Assembly: GCA_025924315.1 (NCBI GenBank)
Contig: JAICIO010000004.1
Span: forward strand, 62,001 to 126,000
DNA: 64,000 bases
Source: Phycisphaerae bacterium
GTDB taxonomy: Bacteria > Planctomycetota > Phycisphaerae > Tepidisphaerales > Tepidisphaeraceae
Reading direction: 5' to 3'
Notes under the pieces: model-generated
What the model saw: the letters and a program-made list of their open reading frames with translations, nothing else
Told to the model about the DNA's origin: nothing
Databases searched by the model: none
Shown: piece by piece, positions 33,604-42,167 of the stretch
Layout of the letters: each line of letters starts with the position of its first letter
Position numbering within the stretch: position 1 is the first letter of the stretch
Position numbers and translations under genes: made by a program

Positions 33604-34758
33604 ATGCCAGACCTCGCCAGCCTCATTGGCAACGCCGACGCCTTTCCGATCCTGCGGAAGTGGCATTTCTTCAACCACGCCGGTGTTTGCCCGATCCCGA
33701 AGGTCTGCGCGGATGCGATGCGGGCGTATTGCGAACAGTCCGAGACGGCTGGCTATCTCGCGATCAATTGGTATCACCTGATCGAGGAACTGCGGATTCT
33801 CTGCGCCGAGCTGATCAATGCCGAGCGCGAGGAGATCGCCTTCGTGAAGAACACCAGCGAGGGCCTCAGCATCGTCGCCAGCGGGATCGATTGGCAGTGG
33901 GGCGATCAGATTGTCACGACCGCGGTCGAGTATCCCGCCAATGTGTATCCGTGGATGGAGGTTGTGCGCAATCATGGTTGCAAGTTGATTCAGGTGCCGG
34001 AAGAGACGGACGAGACGGGCAAGCGAGTCGTGCCGACCGAGAAGATCCTCGAAGCCGCCAATGATCCGCGCTGCCGGATCGTTTCGCTTTCACATGTCGA
34101 ATACGCCAGCGGGCAACGACACGACCTCGCCCGCATCGGCCAATTCTGCCGCGACAACAAAAAACTTTTTTGTGTCGATGCGATTCAAACCATCGGCGCA
34201 TGCCCGGTCGATGTGAAGGCGATGAACATCGATTACCTCTCGGCCGACGGACACAAGTGGATGCTCGGTCCGGAGGGTGCGGGAATCTTTTACTGTCGCC
34301 GCGAACTGATCGAGCGCACGCGGCCGCTGATGGTCGGATGGATGAACGTCGTCAACGCGAGCGATTATGGCAATTACAACTACACGCTCCGTAGCGACGC
34401 GCAGCGGTTTGAATGCGGCACGTACAACGTCCCGGGATTGCTCGGGCTCTTCGCATCGCTTCAACTGATCAAATCGGTTGGCATTTCAAACATCTTCGAT
34501 CGACTGAAAGTCCTCACCGATCGCTTGATCGACGGACTCACGAGCAAAGGCTATCCCGTGATCAGCTCGCGGCGGTTTGGTCAATGGAGTGGGATTGTCA
34601 GCTTCGCATCGCCGAAGGAGAAGCCGGAAGAGATCTGGCTGAAGCTGCGGAAAGAACAGCAAACCGAAATCGCCGTTCGCGAAGGGCGATTGCGCGCCTC
34701 ACCGCACTTTTACAACACCGAAGAGCAGGTCGATCGCCTCGTCAGCCTGCTCCCGTGA
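33604..34758 (+). CDS. aminotransferase class V family PLP enzyme (cysteine desulfurase/kynureninase-like)
   Basis: 384-residue fold-type I PLP enzyme. The phosphate loop FVKNTSEGLS, the cofactor Asp in FCVDAIQTIG and the Schiff-base Lys218 in SADGHKWM are all present. The opening FFNHAGVCPIP and C-terminal VREGRLRASPHFYNTEEQVDRL match the cysteine-desulfurase-like/isopenicillin-epimerase-like branch. No SUF or Fe-S genes are near, and the flexible loop Cys of SufS-type enzymes is not obvious, so the substrate stays open. It is divergent from the TPR peptidase (57 bp). Element A6 begins 3 bp after the stop. Confidence 0.87.
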   Translation: MPDLASLIGNADAFPILRKWHFFNHAGVCPIPKVCADAMRAYCEQSETAGYLAINWYHLIEELRILCAELINAEREEIAFVKNTSEGLSIVASGIDWQWGDQIVTTAVEYPANVYPWMEVVRNHGCKLIQVPEETDETGKRVVPTEKILEAANDPRCRIVSLSHVEYASGQRHDLARIGQFCRDNKKLFCVDAIQTIGACPVDVKAMNIDYLSADGHKWMLGPEGAGIFYCRRELIERTRPLMVGWMNVVNASDYGNYNYTLRSDAQRFECGTYNVPGLLGLFASLQLIKSVGISNIFDRLKVLTDRLIDGLTSKGYPVISSRRFGQWSGIVSFASPKEKPEEIWLKLRKEQQTEIAVREGRLRASPHFYNTEEQVDRLVSLLP

Positions 34759-34761
34759 TTT

Positions 34762-34836
34762 GTAGGGTGCGCTTCAGCGCACCGGTTATTCGCATTTCGA
34801 ACGAAGAAATAACCGGTGCGCTGAAGCGCACCCTAC
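34762..34836. repeat. palindromic element A6 (GCGC subtype)
   Basis: A 75-bp double hairpin of family A between convergent genes: 3 bp after the aminotransferase stop, with its right edge giving the TAG stop of the minus-strand gene ending at 34833. Confidence 0.9.
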
Positions 34837-35555
34837 AAAGCCGCCCGTTGGGATTCATTGAGCGTTGTCGTCGTCCACTCATATTCGACATTTCGAAGGA
34901 GCATCGCGCAATCGACGGCGAGCGAATCTATTGCGAATGCGTGTTCGAACACGCTCGAGGTCGCTTCCCACAACGCCATTGCGCGAATCGGCCAACTTTT
35001 CGGCACGATCTCCATCCCTTCGAGTTCGCCCTTCGGTGTCGCGGACGTGTAAGTGCTCGTCGCGGGTTGAAGGAAAGTGGTTGCTTCTTCGACGGTCGCG
35101 AAGATCGCTTCCTTTGGAAGAAAATCGGCGGCGAAAGCATCGACCCGGACGTGGGATTGATCGTCGTCGCTGTCGCAGGTGATGCGGAAGCGCGCGTCCT
35201 GTTCGTGCACGTGAAATCGGCCGTGGTTCAGCTTGCCGGGGAAGATGCTTCCGCCGAGCACGACCGAGCGCGCTGTTGTATCGCGACGCAGGACGTACCA
35301 CCCCGCGCGCGTGTCGCCGTTGTGCGTCCACTGGACCGCGATCTGGTGAGCGATGTGCTCCGGCTGCGTCGTGATGAGCGACGGCATCAGCCGCGGTTTC
35401 GGGGGCTTGAGGCGGACGAGCGATAGCGCGGCGATCGCGTGATCTTTGAAGAGCCGGGCGCGAAATGGAGCGGGAAGCGGGGCATTCGCGGCGCTTTCCT
35501 GCGCGCGATAAATAACCAGGATCTGTCGATCGATCGTGGCGCTGGTCGGGGGCAT
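34833..35555 (-). CDS. hypothetical protein, DUF2071/YqjF-like
   Basis: About 240 residues starting MPPTSATIDRQIL; the frame is open up to 35648 but that would overlap the upstream gene, whose stop lies 5 bp before ATG 35555. The C-terminal part has FATVEEATTFLQ, SATPKGELEGMEIVPKSW and DCAMLLRNVEYEW, a pattern I associate with DUF2071-type proteins, though the match is from memory and weak. The middle has VQWTHNGDTRAGWYVLRRDT and FHVHEQDARF in strand-like order. No signal peptide. The last residues (NESQRAAL) end at the TAG inside element A6. It probably forms a two-gene unit with the HTH protein upstream. Confidence 0.6.
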   Translation of the reverse strand: MPPTSATIDRQILVIYRAQESAANAPLPAPFRARLFKDHAIAALSLVRLKPPKPRLMPSLITTQPEHIAHQIAVQWTHNGDTRAGWYVLRRDTTARSVVLGGSIFPGKLNHGRFHVHEQDARFRITCDSDDDQSHVRVDAFAADFLPKEAIFATVEEATTFLQPATSTYTSATPKGELEGMEIVPKSWPIRAMALWEATSSVFEHAFAIDSLAVDCAMLLRNVEYEWTTTTLNESQRAAL

Positions 35556-35560
35556 CGCGA

Positions 35561-36067
35561 TCACACCGGCTTCGGTTTCGTCTTGTCGTCCTTCTTCTTC
35601 AGATGATAGTGGCCTTTCTCGCAGCTGATGACAAAACGCTCGACACATGCCTTAAGGTCTTCCCATTTCTGACGAATCTCGTCCGCTTCCTGCGAGTCGA
35701 TGTGCGAATCGTCTTCGACCGATGCCGTCACGGCATCGAGCAATTCGCTGAACTCTCGCACCATGCTGCGGGTTTCGTTGAAGATCGATTCATCCATGCT
35801 CTTGCGAATGTCGGGCACGGGATTCGAAACGTAAAACCCGCCGGCGTCGTTGCAGAGCCAGCGGATGAGGCGAATGTCCTTCGTGAGCATGTACATTTCG
35901 CGAACGCGATCGAGCGGATTTTTCGCGCCGCTTTGATCCGGGTCTTCGCTATCCGCGGGCGGCTCGCACCACTTGTAAACCAAGGCCGGCGAAACCTTCA
36001 GCGCCGCCGCGACCGCCTTCACCCCGGGCTCATCCACCGCCTGTCGGATCACTTCGTAGGATTTCAT
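35561..36067 (-). CDS. helix-turn-helix regulator-like protein (CII-like)
   Basis: About 168 residues from MKSYEVIRQAVDEPG (ATG 36067). The N-terminal VKAVAAALKVSPALVYKWCEPP is a clear helix-turn-helix of the phage CII/regulatory type. The following DPLDRVREMYMLTKDIRLIRWLC and MDESIFNETRSMVREFSELLDAVTAS are helical and probably mediate oligomerisation. The C-terminus is lysine-rich. It is divergent from rsmA with 45 bp between the starts, so it may regulate itself or that promoter. The upstream frame to 36103 is open but adds unlike sequence. Confidence 0.7.
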   Translation of the reverse strand: MKSYEVIRQAVDEPGVKAVAAALKVSPALVYKWCEPPADSEDPDQSGAKNPLDRVREMYMLTKDIRLIRWLCNDAGGFYVSNPVPDIRKSMDESIFNETRSMVREFSELLDAVTASVEDDSHIDSQEADEIRQKWEDLKACVERFVISCEKGHYHLKKKDDKTKPKPV

Positions 36068-36112
36068 ACCGAAGATTCTAACAAGGCGTGTCGTCCCATA
36101 CACTCATGGCGG

Positions 36113-36994
36113 ATGGCACAGTCAAAACATCAGATTCAGGAGTTGCTGTCGCGAGCCGGAAGCGGTCCGCGACGGCAGTTTGGGCAGAATTTCATGATTG
36201 ATCAGAACCTTGTGCGCGTGGTCGCGGAGGCGGGGGAGATTGGGCCGGGGGATGTGGTGATTGAGGTCGGACCGGGAACGGGCACGCTGACGGAAGAACT
36301 GATTGCACGGGCGGGGAAAGTGATCGCGATGGAGATTGATCGCGATCTGGCGGCGATGTTGCGGGAGAAGTTTTCTGGGGAGAAGAAGTTTCAGCTCATC
36401 GAAGGCGATGCGCTCGCGGGGAAGCATGCGATCAATCCTGAGCTGCTGGAAGCTTGCCACTTTAGTGGCAAGCCCGCGGGTGCGCGGGTGAAGCTCGTTG
36501 CGAATTTGCCGTACAACATTGCTTCTCCCTTGATCATTGAGTTGCTGATCGCCGGAGCGGACCTGCTCGCGTTCACCGTGCAGAAGGAAGTCGCGGATCG
36601 GTTGCGTGCGCCTGCGGGAAGTGAAGCATACGGGCCACTTTCGGTGATGGCGCAGATGCTCTCGGATGTGGAGTTGCTGCGGACGCTTCCACCGCAGGCG
36701 TTTTGGCCTCCGCCGAAGATCGAATCGGCGCTGGTGCGGATGCGGCGCCGCGATCGGCTCGGCACGCTTGCGAGCGAGTTCGGCGGATTCGTCGCGACGC
36801 TGTTTTCGTTTCGGCGAAAGACGATTCGCAAGGCGCTGACGCAGGCGGGATACGAAGACGTTGAACGGATTCTCGCGGCGCAGGGGATCGATCCACAGCG
36901 CCGGCCGGAGGTGCTCACGCCGGAGCAGATTCTGTCGCTGTTCCAGGCGACGCGATCGCGGATGGGAGAAGCAAGCCCACCACGAGAAGACTGA
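36113..36994 (+). CDS. rsmA: 16S rRNA (adenine(1518)-N(6)/adenine(1519)-N(6))-dimethyltransferase
   Basis: 293-residue KsgA/Dim1 methyltransferase that dimethylates two adjacent adenines in the 3' end of 16S rRNA during 30S assembly. Motifs in order: GQNFMIDQN at the N-terminus, VIEVGPGTGTLT (SAM motif I), AMEIDRDL, IEGDALA, and the catalytic NLPYNIASPL (motif IV), then FTVQKEVADRL and WPPPKIESALVR, all diagnostic. ATG 36113 gives MAQSKHQIQELLSR, a suitable N-terminus, although the frame is open much further upstream through antisense sequence. A stretch ACHFSGKPAGAR after the first domain looks like a short low-complexity insertion. The end overlaps the convergent DUF4149-like gene by 80 bp. 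Confidence 0.93.
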   Translation: MAQSKHQIQELLSRAGSGPRRQFGQNFMIDQNLVRVVAEAGEIGPGDVVIEVGPGTGTLTEELIARAGKVIAMEIDRDLAAMLREKFSGEKKFQLIEGDALAGKHAINPELLEACHFSGKPAGARVKLVANLPYNIASPLIIELLIAGADLLAFTVQKEVADRLRAPAGSEAYGPLSVMAQMLSDVELLRTLPPQAFWPPPKIESALVRMRRRDRLGTLASEFGGFVATLFSFRRKTIRKALTQAGYEDVERILAAQGIDPQRRPEVLTPEQILSLFQATRSRMGEASPPRED

Positions 36995-37400
36995 TCGTGA
37001 TGGTCATGTAAAAGATCATCGTTCGCCCGTGCAGCGCTTTGAACTGCGGCGAGCTGCTTTGGCCGGCGATGCGCAGCAGTTCCATCTTCGGTGTGATGGC
37101 GATCGGTGGAATGATCGCGGCGACGCTCGCGATGCAGAAGAGAACGAAGATAACCGTGAGCAATGCGCGCGGGACGCGCAAGCGCCACACCGCGGTTGCG
37201 ATGAGTGCGATCGCCGCGAGGACGAGTTGAAATGTTTCGAATGCGATGAACATGCGTGGCGCGGCGCGCACGGCGACGTCGCGGTCGGTCTTAAAGAGCA
37301 CCTGGACGAAGAGGAACAAGCCGAGGATCGCGCCGAACCAGAGTCCCCAGGTGAGAAGGACGATGAGCGGGAGAAGGTAACGCGTGCGGGACGATTGCAT
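36915..37400 (-). CDS. DUF4149-like membrane protein
   Basis: About 161 residues from MQSSRTRYLLPL (ATG 37400). Four membrane helices can be seen: LLPLIVLLTWGLWFGAILGLFLFVQVLF, FETFQLVLAAIALIATAVW, LLTVIFVLFCIASVAAIIPPI and MIFYMTITISLLVVGLLLP. A charged loop before helix 4 contains FKALHGRTM. The layout (WFG in helix 1, conserved FxALHxR before the last helix) fits DUF4149/TMEM205-like proteins. It overlaps the 3' end of rsmA by 80 bp in the opposite direction. Confidence 0.7.
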   Translation of the reverse strand: MQSSRTRYLLPLIVLLTWGLWFGAILGLFLFVQVLFKTDRDVAVRAAPRMFIAFETFQLVLAAIALIATAVWRLRVPRALLTVIFVLFCIASVAAIIPPIAITPKMELLRIAGQSSSPQFKALHGRTMIFYMTITISLLVVGLLLPSAIASPGTATESAPA

Positions 37401-37480
37401 GCGTACGTGATTAACGCGCGCGGGCGGGGTTGGCAAAAGATCGCCTCGGTAGTTCCAAGTGTCGCATCCGCGCCAAAAGA

Positions 37481-37561
37481 TGTCATCCTGAGCGAAGCGA
37501 AGGATCTCGATACCGCAACGCGTCTTCGATATCGAGATCCTTCGCTTCGCTCAGGATGACA
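37481..37561. repeat. palindromic element B3
   Basis: An 81-bp inverted repeat with near-perfect arms (TGTCATCCTGAGCGAAGCGA and complement) and a central ATACCGCAACGCGTCTTCGATAT-like spacer region with its own small dyad. It lies between the DUF4149-like gene's 5' side and the RTX gene's 3' end. Confidence 0.85.
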
Positions 37562-37613
37562 CGGTCCACGCCGTCCTTGCGCAATGAGGGAGAAGGCACT
37601 CAACGAACAGGAA

Positions 37614-39662
37614 TCACCCGTTGATCTCGATGCTCACGAGGATGTCATTCGCATCCGAGCCGGTATTCAAATCGTTGTCGCCGGCGTCGCCGTTGACGGT
37701 GTCGATGGCGCCATCGCGGGAGAAGAACTGGTCGTCGCCTTGTCCGCCGGACAATGAGTCGCTGCCGGAATCGCCGACGAGTCGATCGTTACCGCCGCCG
37801 CCGAGCAGAGTGTCGCTGCCGCTGCCGCCGGTGAGGTAATCGACATTCGAGCCGCCGTCGAGCACGTCGTTGCCGGCATTGCCCGCGAGCGTGTCGCGGC
37901 CATCAAATCCGTTGATCGTGTCGTTTCCACCGCCGCCCTGCAGCGTGTCGTCGCCTGCGAAGCCATTGAGCAGATCGTCGCCCGCGCCGCCGAGAATCGA
38001 ATCGTTTCCGGTCGAGCCGGTGAGCGTATCGTTGTTGTCGCCGCCGATGATCACGTCGTTGTCCGGGCCGGCATTGACGTAAACGCCCATGACGCCCGGG
38101 CCGATGGTGATCTCATCGTCGCCCGCGCGGGTGCTGATCTGGATCGAGCCAAACGTCGACGTGTCAATGTCGGTGATCGAGCCGTTGATCGTCACGCGGT
38201 ACGTCGTTCCGTTGAGCACGTCGATCGAGATGTTGTCGCCCTTGCCGGTTCCGGCGACCTGCAGCACGTTGCTAATTACCGTCGCGCTGCCCGATTGCAG
38301 CGGAAGCGGGGTGCCCGTCAGCACGCGGGTGACAGCGAACTGCGCATCACCACCGCCTGCGGCGCGACCGACCACGATCGCGTTGCCGTCGGTGCCGAGC
38401 GTAACGGCGTTCGCGCTGCTGAAGTCAGGCAATGGCGTCATGCCATCGGCGCTGAAGGTCGTATCGAGCACGCCCTTGTCGGTGAATCGGGCGACCATCG
38501 CGATCGGACTGCCGCCCGAGTCCTCACCATTGCCGCTCACGAGAATCTTCCCGTCGGCCGGCTGAATTACGACGCCTGTGCCGCTCAGCAGCTTCTGCGT
38601 CGTTCCACTGGCGGTGGTGGTGAAGATGCCGCCGGTGCCGAACGTCGAGTCGAGCGTGCCGTCGTTAAGGTACTTCGCCATGTAGAAGCCATGATCGCCG
38701 GTGAGCGGGCTTCCAATGTTGCCGACGACGATGAAGCTTCCATCCGCATTGAACGCAACGCCGTGGAGGTTCTCCGAATTGGTCGCGCTATTCCCGTTGA
38801 ACTGGCCGTCCAAGTTCGTCTGAATGCGACCGTTCACGCCGAAGGTCGTGTCGAGCACCACCCTGGCCTTGTGATTTTCGATAACGAGGTCGTACTTGGC
38901 GATGGCGAGGCTCGTGGTGTAGCGGAACGGATTGCCAAAAATCCCCAGTCCCGTCCGCTGACGGAAGTAGCCGACCGCGACGATCTGAATCTGTTTGGTG
39001 AACGGATCGGTGTAGGTCGCAATTGCGTTGGCGAGCGACGTATTGTGTGTCCCGCCAACGTCGCCGTTCGGGAAGTTCGCGGGAATGCCGTTCACATCGA
39101 ACACTTCCAGGCCGGTGTTGCTCGCGAGCAGCCACCGATTGCCGGTCACGACCTGCACATCATGCCCGCCGATGTTTTGTGCGACGCCGGACTGATTCAG
39201 GCCGATGTCGGGCGTTCCATTGTTCTTGAGGAATGCGGTGCCGTGAGGCGTGACGAGCGATGCCGGACCGGTACCGGTGATAACGAAGTTCCCATTGGGC
39301 TGCTCGGCGAGACCCTCGCCGCCGGCGGCGGCGTTATTTACTGAAATGCCCGAGCTGGCAAAGCCGTTGTCCAGCGCTCCGCTGACCGGATCGTATTTCG
39401 CGACGATCAGCGAGCTTTTGTCGACGTTCTGCCCACCGACGGCGATCTTGCCGGTATCGGGCTCGACGACCACGTCGGTCGCGAACGCGCCGGTTCCGCC
39501 GAAACCAGGGATCGTTGTCGTCGTCGTTCCAGCCGTGCCGAAGCTCGCGTCGATGTCGCCCGCGGCGAACAGAATCCGGCGCTCCAGCGAGTCCATCCAC
39601 GTAACTGAAACAGATTTTTCGATGATCGCCTTCGCGCTGCGGACCTTGCTGCGAGCTGACAT
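37614..39662 (-). CDS. LEPR-XLL/delta-60-repeat and RTX calcium-binding surface protein
   Basis: About 682 residues from MSARSKVRSAKAI. The N-terminus has MDSLERRILFAAGDID, a LEPR-XLL-like start common in planctomycete surface proteins, then delta-60-type beta-propeller repeats (DASFGTAGTTTT, VVVEPDTGKIAVGG, LDTTFGVNGRIQTN, GTLDSTFGTGGIFTT). The C-terminal third is hemolysin-type calcium-binding nonapeptides (GGxGxDxLx; for example GGAGDDLLNGFAGDDTLQGG). It is probably exported and folds on calcium outside the cell. A second LEPR-XLL/RTX gene lies directly upstream (39753). The start is chosen at the Met nearest the basic N-terminal stretch; the frame is open to 39740. Confidence 0.82.
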   Translation of the reverse strand: MSARSKVRSAKAIIEKSVSVTWMDSLERRILFAAGDIDASFGTAGTTTTTIPGFGGTGAFATDVVVEPDTGKIAVGGQNVDKSSLIVAKYDPVSGALDNGFASSGISVNNAAAGGEGLAEQPNGNFVITGTGPASLVTPHGTAFLKNNGTPDIGLNQSGVAQNIGGHDVQVVTGNRWLLASNTGLEVFDVNGIPANFPNGDVGGTHNTSLANAIATYTDPFTKQIQIVAVGYFRQRTGLGIFGNPFRYTTSLAIAKYDLVIENHKARVVLDTTFGVNGRIQTNLDGQFNGNSATNSENLHGVAFNADGSFIVVGNIGSPLTGDHGFYMAKYLNDGTLDSTFGTGGIFTTTASGTTQKLLSGTGVVIQPADGKILVSGNGEDSGGSPIAMVARFTDKGVLDTTFSADGMTPLPDFSSANAVTLGTDGNAIVVGRAAGGGDAQFAVTRVLTGTPLPLQSGSATVISNVLQVAGTGKGDNISIDVLNGTTYRVTINGSITDIDTSTFGSIQISTRAGDDEITIGPGVMGVYVNAGPDNDVIIGGDNNDTLTGSTGNDSILGGAGDDLLNGFAGDDTLQGGGGNDTINGFDGRDTLAGNAGNDVLDGGSNVDYLTGGSGSDTLLGGGGNDRLVGDSGSDSLSGGQGDDQFFSRDGAIDTVNGDAGDNDLNTGSDANDILVSIEING

Positions 39663-39752
39663 AACTTCTCCAGAGTTGTAACGTTCAACAGATGGCAACG
39701 ACCAAGCGCCCACGCGCCACACGTGAGACATCCGGCCCACCCAGGCTCTTTT

Positions 39753-40520
39753 TTAAAACGGCGTGTGCGGGAAGAATTCGATGCTGAGCAGCTTATCGAC
39801 CGGGATATCCTCGGTGACCGCAGCGTCTATTCCGCCGTTGCCGACCAGCGTGTCACGCTGGAAATCGCCCGCGAAGAACGAATCGTTGCCCGCGGAGCCT
39901 TCCATGTAGTCGCTATCGAACCCGCCGTCGAGGCGATCGTTTCCGCCGCCGCCAAGCATCGAATCGTTTCCGTCGTCACCGAAGAGGTAATCGACGTTGG
40001 CTCCGCCGTAGATCGTGTCGTTCCCTTCGTTGCCGTGCAGGAGATCGCGGCCATCGTCGCCGAGGATCTTGTCATTGTCCGCGCCGCCGTTGATCGTGTC
40101 ACTGCCGCCCCGGCCGCTCAGCAGGTCGTCCCCGCCTCCGCCGTCGATCGAATCATTGCCGCCGCCGCCCGTCAGGCTGTCGTTGCCGTCGGCGCCGATG
40201 AGCGTGTCGTTGCCATCTCCGCCCAGAACGTATGCCGGTGGGGCGGTCACCCGACCCGAAACAGCCCGATCGCCGGGGAGCAGCGTGACCGAATCGTCGC
40301 CCGCCTCGGCATCGATCGTAACTGAGTTAACGTCTGAATATTCAAAGAGAAACGGTGTGCCGTTGATCGAAACTTGAAGTTGCGTGTTTTGGTTTACAGC
40401 CTGCACGATGATCACGTCATTGGCGGGCGTTCCGGCCGCTTCCACAATCCCGCTGCCATTGAGCGCCGCCGTCCCATCTGCCACAAACAACCGCCGCGTT
40501 TCCAGACCTTCGAGGTTCAT
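39753..40520 (-). CDS. LEPR-XLL RTX calcium-binding protein
   Basis: 255 residues. The N-terminus MNLEGLETRRLFVADG is LEPR-XLL-like with no conventional signal peptide. Residues 30-90 form a beta domain (VIIVQAVNQNTQLQVSING, DAEAGDDSVTLLPGD). About 90-235 carry roughly a dozen RTX nonapeptides (GGDGNDTLIGADGNDSLTGG style). The C-terminal tail is VDKLLSIEFFPHTPF. Likely exported and calcium-folded, perhaps an adhesin or S-layer-like component. It precedes the larger RTX gene by 90 bp in the same direction and shares its architecture, so the two may form an operon. The region 40521-40869 upstream has no gene and probably holds the promoter. Confidence 0.82.
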   Translation of the reverse strand: MNLEGLETRRLFVADGTAALNGSGIVEAAGTPANDVIIVQAVNQNTQLQVSINGTPFLFEYSDVNSVTIDAEAGDDSVTLLPGDRAVSGRVTAPPAYVLGGDGNDTLIGADGNDSLTGGGGNDSIDGGGGDDLLSGRGGSDTINGGADNDKILGDDGRDLLHGNEGNDTIYGGANVDYLFGDDGNDSMLGGGGNDRLDGGFDSDYMEGSAGNDSFFAGDFQRDTLVGNGGIDAAVTEDIPVDKLLSIEFFPHTPF

Positions 40521-40869
40521 ACAAAGCCCTTTGATGTATGGGACTACAGCATCGCAACGTGCCGCTGCGCTGTCAAACTAGAACGATTTGCGAGACACCG
40601 TGCAGCCCGAGGTCGCACGTAATGTGAAAAACAGAATTGCAACACCGAGTTCCCCAACTTCACCCGCCGACGCATTCACCGCGCGGAACGGGCCATATAA
40701 AGGCGTCGCCGACGCCCTCTTCCTTTCATAACGCACAAGCACTTCCGCATATTTAGCAGTTCTCCGAAACACAAAGAACTGCCAGCCCGTTAGCCCGGGT
40801 TAGCCCGGCCGCTCGCGGCCGGATCTCCGGCCGCAAGCGGCCGGGCTAAACTCGAACGCAACCGCCGAT
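40521..40869. other. intergenic region with one palindrome
   Basis: About 350 bp without a credible gene. It contains a small hairpin GGCGTCGCCGACGCC near 40704 and the larger palindrome at 40801-40848. A 64-residue frame on the minus strand (40578-40772) has no ribosome site or family resemblance and is not accepted. Confidence 0.5.
40801..40848. repeat. palindrome, type D (TAGCCCGGCCGC arms)
   Basis: Arms TAGCCCGGCCGCTCGCGG and complement with a 4-nt centre; each arm folds on itself through CGGCCG. An extra partial copy of the outer word (TTAGCCCGGG) lies just before it. It follows the 3' end of the M50 protease gene by 21 bp. Confidence 0.75.
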
Positions 40870-41457
40870 CTACGAGCCCCGATTCCCGAAGAGCATTCCG
40901 AATAGCGTCACCAATACGCAGGCCACGAATACACCCCACGCGTGCGACGCGACCACCGCCTTCCGATCGCGCCCGAAGCCCAACCGCTCACCGCCGCGAT
41001 GCCAGATCCAAAGTCCCGCCCCAAAAGCCACCACGCCAAAGCCCAGCAGCACCCATCGCGAAACGCCGAGCGACACCAGTTCCTCCGCATCCCCGACCGG
41101 ATCGAACGCTCCAACGCCGATATATGCCCCGTTGGCGATCAAACAGAATCCCGCGACAAACCACAGGAGGTAAGCCACCCGCAGACGAGAAAGCGAAACC
41201 AGCGCCGCGATCGCAAGCGGAATTGCGCTTCCCAAAACCGCGCCAGCCCATACTTCAATCACCCGATGCGGATTCGGATGCACATCCGTCCGCGAAATCA
41301 CCAGCGGATGCCAGATCACGCGCTGGACGGTTCCGCCGGTCAGTTTGGCGCCAATGAGGTGACCCGTTTCGTGAACAAGCATCATGAGCAACCACGAAAG
41401 CCACATCAGGCTAGCGAGCAGGAGGATTTGCAGCAGCCGATCGCGCATCACGGGCAC
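40870..41457 (-). CDS. M50-family membrane metallopeptidase-like protein
   Basis: 195 residues with about five membrane helices. The first helix ends in LVHETGHLIGAKL, the HExxH zinc site of site-2 proteases. The second ligand motif may be in the later FDPVGDAEEL region, but it is not the classic LDG, so catalytic competence is uncertain. Other helices are WAGAVLGSAIPLAIAALVSL, VAYLLWFVAGFCLIANGAYIG, VLLGFGVVAFGAGLWIW and VFVACVLVTLFGMLF. It overlaps the end of the DinB-like gene by 10 bp in the same direction, hinting at translational coupling. Confidence 0.7.
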   Translation of the reverse strand: MPVMRDRLLQILLLASLMWLSWLLMMLVHETGHLIGAKLTGGTVQRVIWHPLVISRTDVHPNPHRVIEVWAGAVLGSAIPLAIAALVSLSRLRVAYLLWFVAGFCLIANGAYIGVGAFDPVGDAEELVSLGVSRWVLLGFGVVAFGAGLWIWHRGGERLGFGRDRKAVVASHAWGVFVACVLVTLFGMLFGNRGS

Positions 41458-41954
41458 AACCGCCGCCGCGTGCGGATCTGGCCGGCGTGATAGATGTCGT
41501 GAATCATGAGGATCGAGAACAAGTGCACCGCCGATCGTCCGTGCCGGCCGGGAACGGGGCGATCAAGGGCATCTTCGGTACATGCCTGCAGGCATTCGAC
41601 GACGACCCTGTGCGCACGGACCAGCAAATCGATCGCCCCCGCGATGCCCGCCGCCGCATCAAGGCCATACGCCGCCCCACACGGAAACTCCCACGGCAGC
41701 GAGGGATGATCGCCGTCGTCATTGACGCTGGGATCGACCAAAACCATTGGCACGTTAAACGCCTGATGGCAATACGTCGTCTTCGCCCACGCGACATGCC
41801 GCACAAGCTGCTCCGCCGTCGGCACGTTCTCATCTACCCGCCACGACGCCTGGGCCGCTGTGATCTGGTCCAGCGCCGCCATGAGCGACATGTCCTTCCG
41901 GCCGTCAAACGCCTCGGCGGTCTGTTCAATCAGAAGTTGTTTGCAGGTCGGCAT
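41448..41954 (-). CDS. DinB/YfiT-like four-helix protein
   Basis: 168 residues from MPTCKQLLIEQT; ATG 41954 follows GGGAG by 7 nt, so the longer frame to 41993 is not used. The DinB-like fold is suggested by three well-spaced histidines: EQLVRHVAWAKT, and ILMIHDIYHAGQIRTRR near the C-terminus, which would bind a divalent metal. Such proteins are often thiol-dependent transferases or of unknown role. It overlaps the M50 gene downstream by 10 bp. Confidence 0.75.
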   Translation of the reverse strand: MPTCKQLLIEQTAEAFDGRKDMSLMAALDQITAAQASWRVDENVPTAEQLVRHVAWAKTTYCHQAFNVPMVLVDPSVNDDGDHPSLPWEFPCGAAYGLDAAAGIAGAIDLLVRAHRVVVECLQACTEDALDRPVPGRHGRSAVHLFSILMIHDIYHAGQIRTRRRLCP

Positions 41955-41983
41955 GGTTCTCCCGCTTAGAGCATGAGGCTTTT

Positions 41984-42036
41984 GACGTGACACGACCTTT
42001 CAGGACGTGCGCATGACCTGAAAGGCCATGTCACGT
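41984..42036. repeat. palindrome, type D (ACGTGACACG arms)
   Basis: Arms ACGTGACACGACCTTTCAGG and near-complement around a 12-nt centre. It resembles 30818-30880 in its outer word. It lies upstream of the DinB-like gene, 41 bp before the next palindrome. Confidence 0.7.
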
Positions 42037-42057
42037 TCATACCATCAGACTCGCTCA

Positions 42058-42167
42058 GAGCGTGTAATCTTTTCAGCGTGGCGAGGGCATCTTGCCCTCG
42101 CGAACGCGGCTGTAGCCGCAAATGCGAGGGCGAGACGCCCTCGCCACGCAAAAGATCTCACGCTCTC
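42058..42167. repeat. palindrome, type D (GCGTGGCGAGGGC arms) with extended outer stem
   Basis: The core 42077-42148 has arms CGTGGCGAGGGC and complement with inner hairpins on GAGGGCATCTTGCCCTC, a GCGGCTGTAGCCGC middle and GAGGGCGAGACGCCCTC. The similarity extends outward (GAGCGTG...AATCTTTTC against GAAAAGAT-like CACGCTC), giving a total of about 110 bp up to the stop of the next gene. Confidence 0.75.
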
